Below, in pieces: positions 36,838-51,869 of a DNA stretch of 64,000 bases (the stretch's first letter is position 1; each line of letters opens with the position of its first letter). A program made the translations under genes and the position numbers. This stretch comes from Buddleja alternifolia (taxonomy: Eukaryota; Streptophyta; Magnoliopsida; Lamiales; Scrophulariaceae): contig CM033394.1 of assembly GCA_019426215.1 (NCBI GenBank), positions 36,640,423 through 36,704,422 of the forward strand, written 5' to 3'. Under the pieces are notes generated by a model. It was not told the DNA's origin. It saw only the letters and a list, made by a program, of their open reading frames with translations, and searched no databases.

Positions 36838-37060
36838 AGATTGATTTTGGTGACCCCGTTTGACGAGGAGATGTTCGGTATCACTTCATACGAGAGATAC
36901 TCGAAGAAGGTGGAGTCAGAATCGAGAAGATCCATATTACTGAGAATCCTGCTGATATGTTGACAAAAGTTGTGACTGCAATCAAGTTCAAATTTTGTTT
37001 GGACTTGATCAACATTGTCAAAGTTTGAAGATTGATTTTGGTGACCCCGTTTGACGAGGA
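36679..37060 (+). repeat. Perfect 191-bp tandem duplication at the 3' end of element C
   Basis: Positions 36679-36869 are repeated, with no difference I can see, at 36870-37060. The unit covers the last codons of RNase H, the stop codon and part of the 3' internal tail up to the polypurine region. Lack of divergence shows it is much younger than the LTR divergence of this element. Confidence 0.9.
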
Positions 37061-37095
37061 GATTGAAGATTTTGAAATTCGCCAAGGTGGAGATT

Positions 37096-37585
37096 TGTTG
37101 AAGATGACTCATTTTTCATTTGGTTAAAGAATTGGTTGTTATCCCACATAGGAAAACATTGAAAGTGGTGAGTTCAATTCTTGTATAAAGGTGGGCTACC
37201 TCTTCACCTTTTAGATATCCCAAATTGGCTAAGTCTTTTAGCAATTTCTTCTTTCTTCCTCTATAGTTTGTAATAGTTTCACTTTAGTCCTTTAGTGAAA
37301 TATTTTGGTGGGGTCCGAGGACGTAGGCTAAATTAGCCGAACCTCGTTAAATTTGGTATTTTTATTTTGTGCTATTCTTCAAGTAACTATTGTTAGTTAT
37401 AGTTGTAGTGTTATATTGTGCTATTAAATACGTCTAGTTAATTCTGTCGAGGAAATTGGGTTTTAAGCGCGACCGTTGTGACGCCTCCAATCTTTCCTGG
37501 AAATTAAATCTAGTGTGGTTTTTTAGTACAATATTTCCCTCGCTATTTCTATATTTGGTGGAATATGACTCTGAGTTCCACAAGA
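37096..37585 (+). repeat. 3' LTR of copia element C
   Basis: 490 bp; it ends CCACAAGA, so the usual terminal CA is mutated to GA. ATATC follows. Confidence 0.93.
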
Positions 37586-38050
37586 ATATCATCGGTATCG
37601 ATCTTCTCAATACGTGCAAAAATGCGGAAAAATTAACCTATACATAATTTACATAATTAGCTTAAAATAAAAAATGCACAATTACTTATTACTAAACAGA
37701 AAATAAAATTTGGAACAATTACTTATTCCAAATTCTTTTAGCGTTTGAAATTTTCAACGACTTGGATATGGTGAATCTACTTCCGCATATTAGTGAGACT
37801 AATTTTTGTGGGATCCAATCTTCACGATATCTGTTGAGATGTCGATTAAAAATTTATGAAAAATATATAGGAGTTCAATATGTTCATATGTGTAGATTAT
37901 CCTTACCAAGAACTCATAAAAGTTATTGGTTATCGAATTCATAAATAAAAATTATCAACCAATCATGAACATTGACATTCAGTAATAGGGTGTAAATAAT
38001 GCATATGTATATATATCAAATAGTAAGTAAAGTAACAAAATAATAATTAC

Positions 38051-39817
38051 CGTGAACAGTAGAAGTATGTGCAATCAGAAGATTTACATCACACGCATTG
38101 TTATTTTCCATCGGAATACTACTGGGTTCAAATTCCTCGTCTTCTGAATCATGAAAATCTTGTGCATGATTGCCTAAACAATTTTGATTTAAATATATGT
38201 TAGACAATCTTCTATGATATTTTAATTTAAAATTATTGTATATATTAAACCATAAGTCTAGACATACGTGGTAAAACACAATCTACTCTTCAACTCATCA
38301 ACTCATGTGCACCTCTGGAATTCTACTTGTATTGCCACGCTCAAAGGCGGCTGGACCTCCTCGAGCAACAAAATTGTAGTTTATAGGGGTAAGATGAAAT
38401 CTTTGAGCAACAATATTTTGATTTACACCTAATTTTCATAAAACAGATCATATGAATACAATGATACGGCAATCGAGAATTTTTATATTGTATAAATATG
38501 TGGTAAATTACCTAGTTGTGTAGTTTGTGATCCACTCGCTATATCAACATGGACCTGATGCATCGCATTTTCAGGCGCTTCTAGGTTATGCTCTATACAT
38601 CCGAGCAAACAAAGTGTTAATAAGTCGGAGTCGACATTAATACGAAAACAAAGTGTGATTCGTAAAAACTAATAGTATACCATGCACAACAGGTACTGAA
38701 TAGAGTGTTGGCACAGTAACCTCATCACGGCGATAAACATCTACTGCTTCATTCCCTATAGTATGTGATAGGAATATATATTGCACTCTTATGTATATAC
38801 TTTGGAAGGCTTAATAACATATTAAAATGGTTTATTTTACCATTCACAGTGTTAGTAGAGGGGGATATTGCCACTATTGATTGGTTGCCACCATTATCAC
38901 ATGGAAGGTCTTTTCTCGAACAAAAATTAGAATCAAATAGACAAATTATATATTTTCATTAAAATTGTATACCATTCTCAATAAAAACTTGTCTAAAACA
39001 TACTCAAAACTTTATCAAATTTAATAAAATCTGAAGGGCTAATAAAATATTAAAATAAGTATTTTTACCATTAATTACGACGTCAGTAGAATGTAGCATT
39101 GCCACTGTTAGTTGGTTTCAAATGTTTTCACCTGCTAGCTCTTGTCCTAATAAAAAATAACAATACATAGACATATTAAATGCTTGTTTAATATATATTT
39201 TGAACAAAATAAGTATTGGACAAATCGTTTAGTTTCTATAAAGGATAGAAATAAATTATATCATGAAAAAGTGTCCATCTCCTCGGATGTTTAAAATGTG
39301 ATTTATTAATACTTTACTTATTTTATCTAACAAAAATATTAATTTCCACTTAGCTCACTACTATGTGGACGTGGGCAATAACAATATTGATCAAATATAT
39401 ATATATATAAACTTAATATTAAAGGTTTTTTTGAATTAAAAGTGATAATAATACAACACTAATATCTATTGATCCTCGTTAAGATAAGGCATACCATCTA
39501 TTGAATGACCACCATGCACGTCGATCACTGCGTTGTAAACCTCTCGCACGGGAAGATGATCCTCGAATGGAATGCAAAGATCCTCCTGTAGCTCGTCTTC
39601 CACGTGATGCTCCTCGTGATGATGGCCTATAAGTATGAATCTCTTCACCCACGATCAAATGATTGTTATGTAATGCCAATAACTGTTGATATTCTCTATC
39701 CATTCTAGCCAATGTTTCACTAACTAAATGATCATTTACTCCTTTATGACGCTTAACATATAATTCTCTTCTTCGTTTTAGTCTTGCGATCTTGTAACCA
39801 ACTTGATTATCGCTCAT
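38051..39817 (-). pseudogene. Unrecognised split gene remnant with short phase-1 exons
   Basis: The minus strand reads like a gene broken into small exons. The first frame is from ATG 39817 (MSDNQVGYKIARLKRRRELY, basic, about 60 convincing residues). Candidate exons with GT-AG borders follow at 39069-39146, 38841-38910, 38681-38755, 38512-38592, about 38313-38428 and 38051-38173. Most start with two bases and end with one G before GTAA or GTAT, so they are symmetrical phase-1 exons. Two share a pattern (NQ..VA....ST..V.NG). One has an in-frame TGA. No family recognised. It is on the same strand as, and upstream of, the RPA1-like remnant, so they may have belonged to one transcription unit or one transposon. 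Confidence 0.4.
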
Positions 39818-39849
39818 TCTTATCCTATGAATACAAACAAATTAGATTA

Positions 39850-42380
39850 AGCACAAAAAAATACACATGAAATATGATTAGCTTCATTCACACAGAAATT
39901 GAAAGTAAAACATAAATTTAATATCAGAAAGGACTTAAGTGAAATAAAATTTTAACATTAGGGATGCTAAAGTCAATATTTGACACATGGGGAACTACTT
40001 TGAGATAAATTTATAAATTATGGACCGTAAATGTCATTATCCCAATCTATCAAAAGAAATGAAAAAAACCTCATTATCCCAACATAAATGAAAAACACAT
40101 TTGTTTACACTTTTGTATTTATAATGTACGAACAAAGTCAAATACTTGTTCAATATTAAATAAATGTCATTTCTTGGAACTATACTAGTTTCTACAGAAA
40201 TTTTATGAAGTTAATGTCAAATTATATTTCATACAATTAGTTACTGGAATCAGACTATAATATTCATAGCTCAAGCTAACATCAATCGTAATTGAGCGTG
40301 GGCATACACATATTGAAAGAAAGATACATAGATAAATATGTAATTATGACAAAGTATAAAATAATTCAATTATGTCTTTAATAATAATATGTTAGGGGAA
40401 AAACGTAAACACCAAGTCCTATAAACTCTGAAAAGAGTTTAATACCAACTCATAAATTCCTGTAAGAAAGAATTGACAATGAAATAAACAAAGTAACTTT
40501 ATAAGGAAAAGTGAGAAATATAGAAAGTTATTCTAAATATTATGCACCTCTAAAAATGCTTCTTTTAATAATTATAAACTAAATAATTAGGTTAATATAA
40601 AAATAATTGCACGACTCATCTATATAAAATACGGGCGAGTACACATATGTGCTTGCAATTTAACAACTCAACCGAAATCACAAATGAAGTGGTTTACCTT
40701 CAATAGTCTCTCCTTGAATTTTACCTCTTCAAAAAATCTAAAGGGGATAAATATTTTATTTTACATCATTATTTAATTTAGCACTTCATATTAAAAATCA
40801 CAAAAAAAGAAGTAAAAAAAAAACTTACATGATTTTTGGACTCCTCGATCGATCAACTTCTGGCACAATATTTAATCTTTAGCTTTGAAGAATGAATAAT
40901 TTGCAACTTTCACAGTTTAGTGTTTGGAATCAAGACCTAAATGGTTTCATGATTATCAATTATAATGGAAGACTTTAAAATGAATTTTGCAGCATCCATG
41001 GTGTCCAATATGGTTGGAATGAGCAACAAAAACAATTTGAGGATTAAAAGAGCTTGGAATCATCAACCAAATTGAAATGCTTTGAATAAGCAGGCAAAAC
41101 CTTTGGCCTTCCACATGACCTTAACTAATCTAATATTTGCCTTAAAAGTTGTAATTTCAATTTTTCATGCAAACATAATTACTACACACTAATTGTAAAT
41201 TTGACAGCACATAATAACTACACACTAATTGTAAATTTTATAATTAATTGGAAAATCATAAATGATTCTCCATGATTCAGAGGGTCTCTCCATGACCCAT
41301 GCGCAGAAAGCCTTCCAATTTTTTGAAAGAGATTGCTGTTTTGAATCTTCATTCGAATCTCATGTGACTGTAGAATATAACATTAACTGTACTTATTTTT
41401 AAAACTTTCGTTAATTGGGTATATTACTTTGATCAAAATTTAATTTAAAATAGTATATAGCTTTAATAAATATGATAGACTTTGTAAGGTATAACATTAA
41501 TTGTACTTATATTTATGGTTAAATTCAATTTAATCCCTTAAACTCCCTAATACATCACAAATGCTGGTAAACGCTCATGTTTTCAGCATTGAATGGTAAA
41601 CGCTAGAAATTCTTTTTCGTTAACCATAAATCCCCCTCCCGGGTTGGGTGAATCCAATTTTATTTCACAAAGAGAATGAATTTCATTTTCCATGTGATTG
41701 GGTTCACATGTATGAGAATACAATGTCAATTTATATTTATATTTAAAAAAATACACATATATACATTTAAATTTCATAATATTACATACTCACATCTGAA
41801 TTTGTACAACCTGCAAATAGTTAATCTAGATTTTTATTTCTGCAACTACAATTTACTGTAAAAATAATAACATTGGGGTGTGCGTTTCGCTTCGATTTCA
41901 TCTATGAAGAAGAGATAAAATCATTCCAAAAAACATAGAGTTGAGGCTGATGAAAAAAGAAGAATGACATATATGTAAAATTGAGATTTTTGAGGCTTGT
42001 TGTGGGCCTTGTAATTTGTAAACCTTAACCATTTCCAAAACAATGAAACTTGATTTGACAAAATTGACAGCATAGAGGTATTTTTGAAAATAAATTAGTG
42101 ATACGCAGCCATATGGCTCTTTATCCAATATAAATTTGACTAAATCTAGGTATTTCCCGAGACAAATTTGACTTGTTTAGAGTATATTAACAGCAAGCAA
42201 TCAGGCCTTCCCCTAGACAAATTATCATGTGCGACATTTATGGGTACAGATTTGAATTTACCCAATGAAAATTTTTTGTAGAAAAAAAAAATTCAAAATT
42301 CTAGAAAATTAGTATTTGGTCAAAATTGAGCAATTGGAGTCAAAAAACTTCCTTCAAATAATAATAGTAATAGATAAATA
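39850..42380. other. AT-rich internal DNA of the 14 kb hAT element
   Basis: About 2.5 kb without convincing coding regions on either strand. A small local repeat (ATAATTACTACACACTAATTGTAAATTT) occurs twice near 41171-41240. Nothing else was recognised. Confidence 0.55.
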
Positions 42381-42394
42381 GAATAGAATAGATA

Positions 42395-42585
42395 ACCAAA
42401 GAGAGTTGGTCCAAGTGGTAAGCAGCTTGGTTCCGCTTAAGCAAGGTTTCGGGTTCGATTCCTTGTGTACGCAGTTACCCCCGTTAGGAGACTCACCCAC
42501 CAGGCCAGGTGTGCGACCCGGGTCGACCAACAGATTAGTCCGGCAATGTCCAAAAAATTGTGATAGGCAACCCAAAAAAAAAAGA
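42395..42585 (+). mobile_element. tRNA-derived SINE, Au-like, with 14-bp target duplication
   Basis: The head has A-box GGTCCAAGTGGTAAG and B-box GGGTTCGATTCC, followed by the body words GTTAGGAGACTCACCCACC, GTGTGCGACCCGGGTCGACC and GATTAGTCCGGCAATGTCC, and ends in an A run. These words match the Au family of plant SINEs as I know it. Flanking GAATAGAATAGATA at 42381-42394 and 42586-42599 is a perfect duplication. It is not a tRNA gene. Confidence 0.9.
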
Positions 42586-42660
42586 GAATAGAATAGATAG
42601 ATAGATAGATAGATAGAAATTGATAGATAGATAGAATAGATAAATAGATATGTATCAATT
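42586..42660. repeat. GATA microsatellite
   Basis: Runs of GATA/ATAGA units directly after the SINE and its duplicated target. The SINE landed in, or seeded, this repeat. Confidence 0.85.
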
Positions 42661-43142
42661 ATTAAATATGAAATATTTATGAAGACTATATTTAGTTATA
42701 TATATATATATATTAATAGAAAATTAATAATATATATATATATTAATTAAAGAAAATTAATTTTTTTCAGGTTCGAGTCTGAACGAGCTCGAGCCCAGAA
42801 ATTTGGCCAGGCTCGGCTCGTGAGCACCCCTACTTTAGCATCTCTAATATTCTAATTTGGTGTCACTTTAATCCATTCATGTGTGCTATGTGAGTAATGT
42901 ATGCTCACATTTAACAGTAAAAATGTCCAATAAAGACTTATGTGAAATCAATTTTGAAAATTCAGAATGCTAAAGTCACGATTTAAGCATGGGGAGTAAA
43001 GTAATTCTAAGATTAAATATGAAGGACTAATAATGACATTATCAGACTGATGTTGATGACAGAGTAAGTATTAACAATTACGTATAAATCAATATAGAGG
43101 ACTGTATTTAAGTTTAAACACAAGGGAAATCACTTAAAGGGT

Positions 43143-43304
43143 AATTCTATGATAGACTGAGTTTAATGATTCGAGTGTTAATTTTGTATCTATCTTTGTC
43201 ATACAAATGTTTAAGAAAACCGCACACATTATACCTCACGATATAAGAGATATAAATACTAGAATTATTAAACTCGATCTTACATAGATTTTTCCATCCT
43301 TTTA
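43143..43304. mobile_element. MITE-like foldback element
   Basis: GGGTAATTCTATGATAGACT followed by GAGTTTAATGATTCGAGT is mirrored by ACTAGAATTATTAAACTCG and CATAGATTTTTCC at the right. Ends resemble those of the MITE at 8184-8344. No clean flanking duplication. Confidence 0.55.
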
Positions 43305-43366
43305 AATACTATTGACATGGGATGAGTAGTAGTTCCAATTCCAAGAACAAAATGAAGACGTGGCGC

Positions 43367-44236
43367 CAGGGACGGATCCAGGATTGACTTCTTGAGGGGG
43401 CTGAAATGCATTGAAATAATATTTTTTTTCAATATTTATGAGTATATATTTAAACATAGTTTATTTTTAACAAATAAATAAAATGACAATTATCATGCGT
43501 AAACAAAACTAACTTTCAATAAACTTGTAGTAGTTTCGAAATATAAAGTAATTCTTTAAAAAGTTTATCGAAATTGTACACGAATAAAGTTATTATTTAC
43601 TAAAACTCTTTTAAAATTATAAAATAATGTATTGCGATTAGTTCATACCTTGTGGCGTATAAACTCTGAATAATCGAATAATGATTGACCTTTTCTTGTC
43701 CTTATGTGTTGATGTTTTGTATATTTTTCCTGCTCAACGATCCCTTTTTATAATTTTTGGGAAAAGTTTTTATTAATTCTAATTTTAATATGTGTAGAAG
43801 AGAGATTTAAAAGAAAAAGGTTTTATCAATTCTAGCCCTAATATGTATAGAATTGAATTTCAAAAAAGAAAATTAAAGCTATTGCCAATCCAACTTTTTT
43901 TTTATGGTAATTACCTTTTTTAAAATTAATATAAGAATATTATATGATAATCATGTCTTATATGACAAGTGAGAGGAACCGTCCACTTTCAATTAAGAGA
44001 AAGAGTTTATAAATTAAAAAAGACAGAAAAAGGGATGACAGTGATTCGAACCATGCACCTCCACTGCTAGGTGTAATTTACCACCAAGCAACCCACCAAC
44101 TCGGCCAAAAATATATATTGTTATGTTATGGTTAGCACCGAAAATATATATTATTGGGTGGACTGTATTATAAAATTCTATATACTCTATAAAAAAAATT
44201 TTAAAGTCTCGGCCCCGCCCCCTAAATCCGTCCCTG
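43367..44236. mobile_element. Non-autonomous hAT element, 870 bp
   Basis: Ends CAGGGACGGATCCAGG and (reversed) CAGGGACGGATTTAGG are inverted repeats of the hAT CAGGG type. A perfect GC-rich 8-bp duplication CGTGGCGC flanks it (43359-43366, 44237-44244). No transposase frame. The reverse strand at about 44031-44104 carries a tRNA-like stretch with a B-box GGTTCGAATCAC. Confidence 0.9.
44031..44104 (-). repeat. tRNA-like segment inside the hAT element
   Basis: On the minus strand it begins GGCCGAGTTGGTGGGTTGC (A-box-like) and contains GGTTCGAATCACTG (B-box). The acceptor stem does not close, so this is a tRNA-derived or SINE-head fragment rather than a tRNA gene. Confidence 0.5.
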
Positions 44237-44671
44237 CGTGGCGCACAATACCCCACAATCGCCATCTTGAAAACAATGTAACAAATTTCTTTGGCGCGCG
44301 AATTAAGCAAAAATATCTTCTTACAAGCTTCAAGAATCACGTGACGTGGCCGATCCTAAGTGGCTGCTTTGGTCTTAGATATTTTGGCACCAAATATCCT
44401 TCCACCCAACAAGTATCTTAGACCCCACTTTCTTAAAATATCCCCTCATTCTTTAACCCTCAATCTTCCACTTAATTACAAAAAAGCCACCCATCCAACA
44501 AAATATAAAACTAATAATAAAGATATACAAAGATGCTCTTTTTTATTGCCACCATTTTAGCACGAGGAGTAACGTGTTATGAGAAAGTCACTACTGATAT
44601 TTTCTAGAAAGAGTGACGCGTTATTTTCCATCTTATCTTCGGTTCTTCCCCTCCAATTGACTTTATATTTT

Positions 44672-45051
44672 GGGATAATTGCATAAAACCCCCTTGTATT
44701 ATTTCGAAAATATTAAAAACTCTCATGTGTTAATGAAATAGGTTAATCACTTCCTTATGTTTCTAAAAAGTGTACAAAAAAGACAAATTTTGTTAAAATA
44801 ATAGAAGAAAATATGTATTTTTTTGGTGAATTAACACTATTTACCTTTTATAAAGTATGAAAAATATATAAATGACAAATGAGTATGTCAATAAAGGTGA
44901 AAAACATGACAAACGTGCTTGTGTTTTAATAAAATTTGATTTTTTTGCACACTTTTTAAGAATATAAGGGTGATTAGCATATTTTGTTAACACAGGATTT
45001 TTTTTTTTAGCATTTTCGAAATAACACCAGATGGTTTAATGCAATTACCCC
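44672..45051. mobile_element. MITE, 380 bp, with 9-bp target duplication TTATATTTT
   Basis: Ends GGGATAATTGCATAAAACCC and (reversed) GGGGTAATTGCATTAAACCA are inverted repeats, with inner pairs ATTTCGAAAAT/ATTTTCGAAAT and GTGTACAAAAAAG/TTTTTTGCACAC. TTATATTTT flanks it at 44663-44671 and 45052-45060; this is the reverse complement of the duplication at two other MITEs in the window. Confidence 0.85.
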
Positions 45052-45744
45052 TTATATTTTTATTACCTTTCAAAATTTAGAATATGAATACACTATGTTA
45101 TATTATACAACTTATACATTGATTATCTAAGAAATTACGAGTTTTTAGAACTTTTATACTAAACCACTCACTTGGAGACTGATAATCAAATTTAAATTTA
45201 AAAATATAACTGAATTCATTCGAAATCTATATTATATACTGATGATTGTGATTTTGTGATGTTTTTGTAATTTCGAAATTTTCAAGTATCAATCTCACAA
45301 GGATGACTATCCTATTTTTTTTTCTTGGACGAATCTTTATAATGTTATGAATATTGTCCATCTCTCCAATATCAATATCCAACAAAGACAAAGCAAACAT
45401 ATTGTTTTTTTTTCTCATTCTTATATCCAAATAAGTCACAATAAGTAATAAAAAAACAAAATTGTTCGTCTTGATTGTTAAACCCTTATGCATATTTACG
45501 CTATTGGCAACAAAAAAATATGGTTTAAAAATGATAATTAAGTTGCTCATGTATAAATAAAGTACTATTTGATTTTATGTTCTTATACCATCATTGAATT
45601 GTCCTAATTTACCCCTTCTTTATCTCTCTGACATGAATTCATTTATATTTAATAAAAGAGAGAGAGAGGAGCCAAATATAAAAAGTTTGTGCTATATATA
45701 AACCTCCTACAATGAATGGTCTCGGCCCAGCATGACCGCTGGAT

Positions 45745-46040
45745 CCCCCCACTAAAAATGGGGTCATTTACCAATTTAAACCCCCCCGAGGAGATCCAAC
45801 GGCCCATACTGGCCCGAGACGGTCTCCGCCCAGTATAGAATTTCCCCTCCTACAATAGTAGAGACTCTAATTTATCAATTTTAACATAAGGTCCACTAGA
45901 GGGGGATCATTTACCAATTTAAACCCCCCCCCCCTCCGCAGAGAGATCCAACGGTCCATACTGGGCCGAGACCAGCCCCGTATAGAATTTCCCCTCCTAC
46001 AATAGTAGAGACTCTAATTTACCAATTTTACCATAAGGTG
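45745..46040. repeat. Tandem duplication, about 145-bp units, upstream of FKF1
   Basis: CATTTACCAATTTAAACCCCCC, GAGATCCAACGG.CCATACTGG, GTATAGAATTTCCCCTCC and TACAATAGTAGAGACTCTAATTTA recur in order 143-147 bp apart. A third partial copy lies near 45700-45745. Non-coding. Confidence 0.8.
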
Positions 46041-50386
<4,346 letters not shown>

Positions 50387-50742
50387 CTGGCAAGATGTTT
50401 TTATTTTTTTAGTGTATTCGTGGTAATTTACTTTCTGTGTTGTTCAGTGTATAATGTGATATTTATCTCTTGTAGGAGTGGTGTAGTGAGTTTACATATG
50501 ATGATCTTTCTGATTTGCTGTTTGTAACCCCTTATTTTATTGAAGGCAGATTTTGGTTCTCCTATTTTTCTAAGAGTCAAATTTTAAGACTTATATGTAG
50601 TGTGTATTGTCATTTGTCAAATTTCTTAACTTGTATGTTTCAATGTTGGCTTGGGATTTCATCCAATTTCTCAGTATATATTTTCATAGGTCTCAATCGC
50701 CCATCATCTCCATGTGTTAAATCAATAACAATGTCGTTCAAG
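50387..50742 (+). other. 3' flank of FKF1
   Basis: AT-rich 3' untranslated/intergenic sequence without a further gene. It ends at a hAT insertion 356 bp after the stop codon. Confidence 0.6.
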
Positions 50743-51472
50743 TAGGGGTGTAAGGTGAGCCGAGCCGGCTCATGAGCATGGTGAGCCGGCTCGATTGGAG
50801 CTCAGCTCGAGCTCGAGCTTTTTCGTGAGTCGAGCTCGAGCTCACTTATAGTTGTTCATATGCTCGTGAGCAGGCTCGTGAGCTTTTAATATTATTTTTT
50901 ATTAATTTTTAATATATGTCTAAAAATACTCGTATTTCATAAAAATAATAATTGCAATTTTATATACAACATAGTTTAATAATATTTAAGCTTTTTTTTT
51001 CCTATTTTGTTTAAATCGTGCAAAACAATAACAACAACAATTATAAGATTATATATTTTTAGTTGATATGATATACTTTTCTATAAATAATTTAATGAAA
51101 TCATATTTTCACGACACCCTCCTCTATTTTCTAAATACTTATTGAATTGAATATAAGATATTTAATTATTATTTATCTTAATAATACTTATTATATATGT
51201 GAATAATGTATGCTATACATTATTAACGTATTGTTATAAGCTAAAAAGCAGAATATATTTTATTTTATTTTCTAAAAAAAAATTAAATTATTTTTTACTT
51301 CAAGCTCGAGCTCGAGCTCGGCTCATCTACTTCGAGCTTGAACTCGAGCCCTAGAAAATGAGGCTCGTCGAGTTTGAGCTCGAGCTCGAGCTCAAAAAAG
51401 TATAATCGAGCTCGAGCTCGAGCCTGAAAATTTCATCAGGCTCGGCTCGAGCTCGGCTCGTTTACAGCCCTA
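50743..51472. mobile_element. Non-autonomous hAT element, 730 bp
   Basis: It starts TAGGGGTGTAAGGTGAGCCG and ends CGGCTCGTTTACAGCCCTA, with a perfect 8-bp duplication CGTTCAAG (50735-50742, 51473-51480). Dense GAGCTCGAGCTCGAGC repeats lie in both subterminal regions, as in the 14 kb element at 28840-42832, of which this is a short relative. No coding capacity. Confidence 0.9.
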
Positions 51473-51869
51473 CGTTCAAGTGCCGTTTCTATCAATTAAG
51501 TTTAACGCCGTTAATTTCTCAGGTTTTTAGAGAAAAATTCCTAATTCAATATTGAATTTTGTGATCAGTCCCCACCATTAATTTAAATGTCTGCATTCTC
51601 TAGTTGTAAATGTATTTTAAGAGTTACTCGCTGCCCACCTAAAAAGATAGAAATGCCCCTCAATAATTGGATTTTCTTCTTCTCCAGACTTTCCTTCTCA
51701 CCCTACTTCTTTTCCCCATTTCCCCACTCACTCCCTGCTCTGACTTCATTTCACCATTTCCCCACCCACCGCGTCTTCATTTCCCCACCACTAATTCTGA
51801 TCAGTCCCCACCAGTGGTTCATCCCCATCTCCCCAAAATTCTTTCGTACACTGAGCCCTAAACAATCGT

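Larger units (their letters stand above)
32246..37585 (+). mobile_element. Ty1/copia retrotransposon, TNT1-94/Tork-like (element C)
   Basis: LTRs at 32246-32736 and 37096-37585 start TGTTGAAGATGACTC and end CCACAACA (right copy CCACAAGA). Target duplication ATATC (32241-32245, 37586-37590). The primer-binding site TGATATCAGAGC is at 32739-32750, one base from the initiator-Met tRNA-type TGGTATCAGAGC. By hand about 12 differences in 490 bp (about 2.4 percent), intermediate in age between A and B. Confidence 0.96.
31937..37645 (-). pseudogene. RPA1-like zinc-finger OB-fold gene remnant, split by copia element C
   Basis: On the minus strand, exon sequence at about 37586-37640 continues, across the copia insertion, at 32142-32245, then past an intron (AG|GTAATA ... 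GCAG) at 31937-32057. The translation gives a C4 zinc motif (WYATCNNC ... CVVC) followed by RFRVHLRVKDGSGVIDLKLF and NEQAEYMF. This is the C-terminal OB-fold signature of the large subunit of replication protein A, a single-strand DNA-binding protein. Known RPA1 proteins are about 600 residues or more; only this domain is recognisable here. RPA1-like genes are known cargo of plant Helitrons, so a transposon origin is plausible. The copia target duplication ATATC lies within the exon. Confidence 0.7.
28840..42832. mobile_element. 14 kb element with hAT-type ends, full of nested insertions
   Basis: It begins TAGGGGTGTGCAACGAGCCG and ends CGGCTCGTGAGCACCCCTA; both ends continue into GAGCTCGAGC-type subterminal repeats. 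A perfect 8-bp duplication CTTTAGCA flanks it (28832-28839, 42833-42840). hAT elements make 8-bp duplications, and the 730-bp element at 50743-51472 has the same ends. I found no hAT transposase (no recognisable dimerisation domain). Internal contents are a solo LTR, copia element C, an RPA1-like gene remnant, an unrecognised split gene and a SINE. Without these insertions it would still be several kb. Confidence 0.75.
28760..43050. mobile_element. Foldback MITE split by the 14 kb hAT element
   Basis: The arm 28760-28839 (GGTCCCTCATATTTG ... TTTAAATTATGACTTTAGCA) is reverse-complementary to about 42970-43050 (TGCTAAAGTCACGATTTAAGC ... AAATATGAAGGACTAATAATG). Joining 28839 to 42841 restores a small foldback element of about 290 bp. 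The hAT element inserted at its CTTTAGCA. Confidence 0.65.

Noticed and set aside
37762..37944. Plus-strand frame MDMVNLLPHISETNF...
   Set aside because: Short, AT-rich, opposite to the RPA1-like remnant and not recognised; not enough to call a gene.
39466..39648. Acidic minus-strand frame overlapping the first exon of the unknown split gene
   Set aside because: It may be the true continuation after a frameshift, but there is no homology to decide between the two frames, so it is not listed separately.
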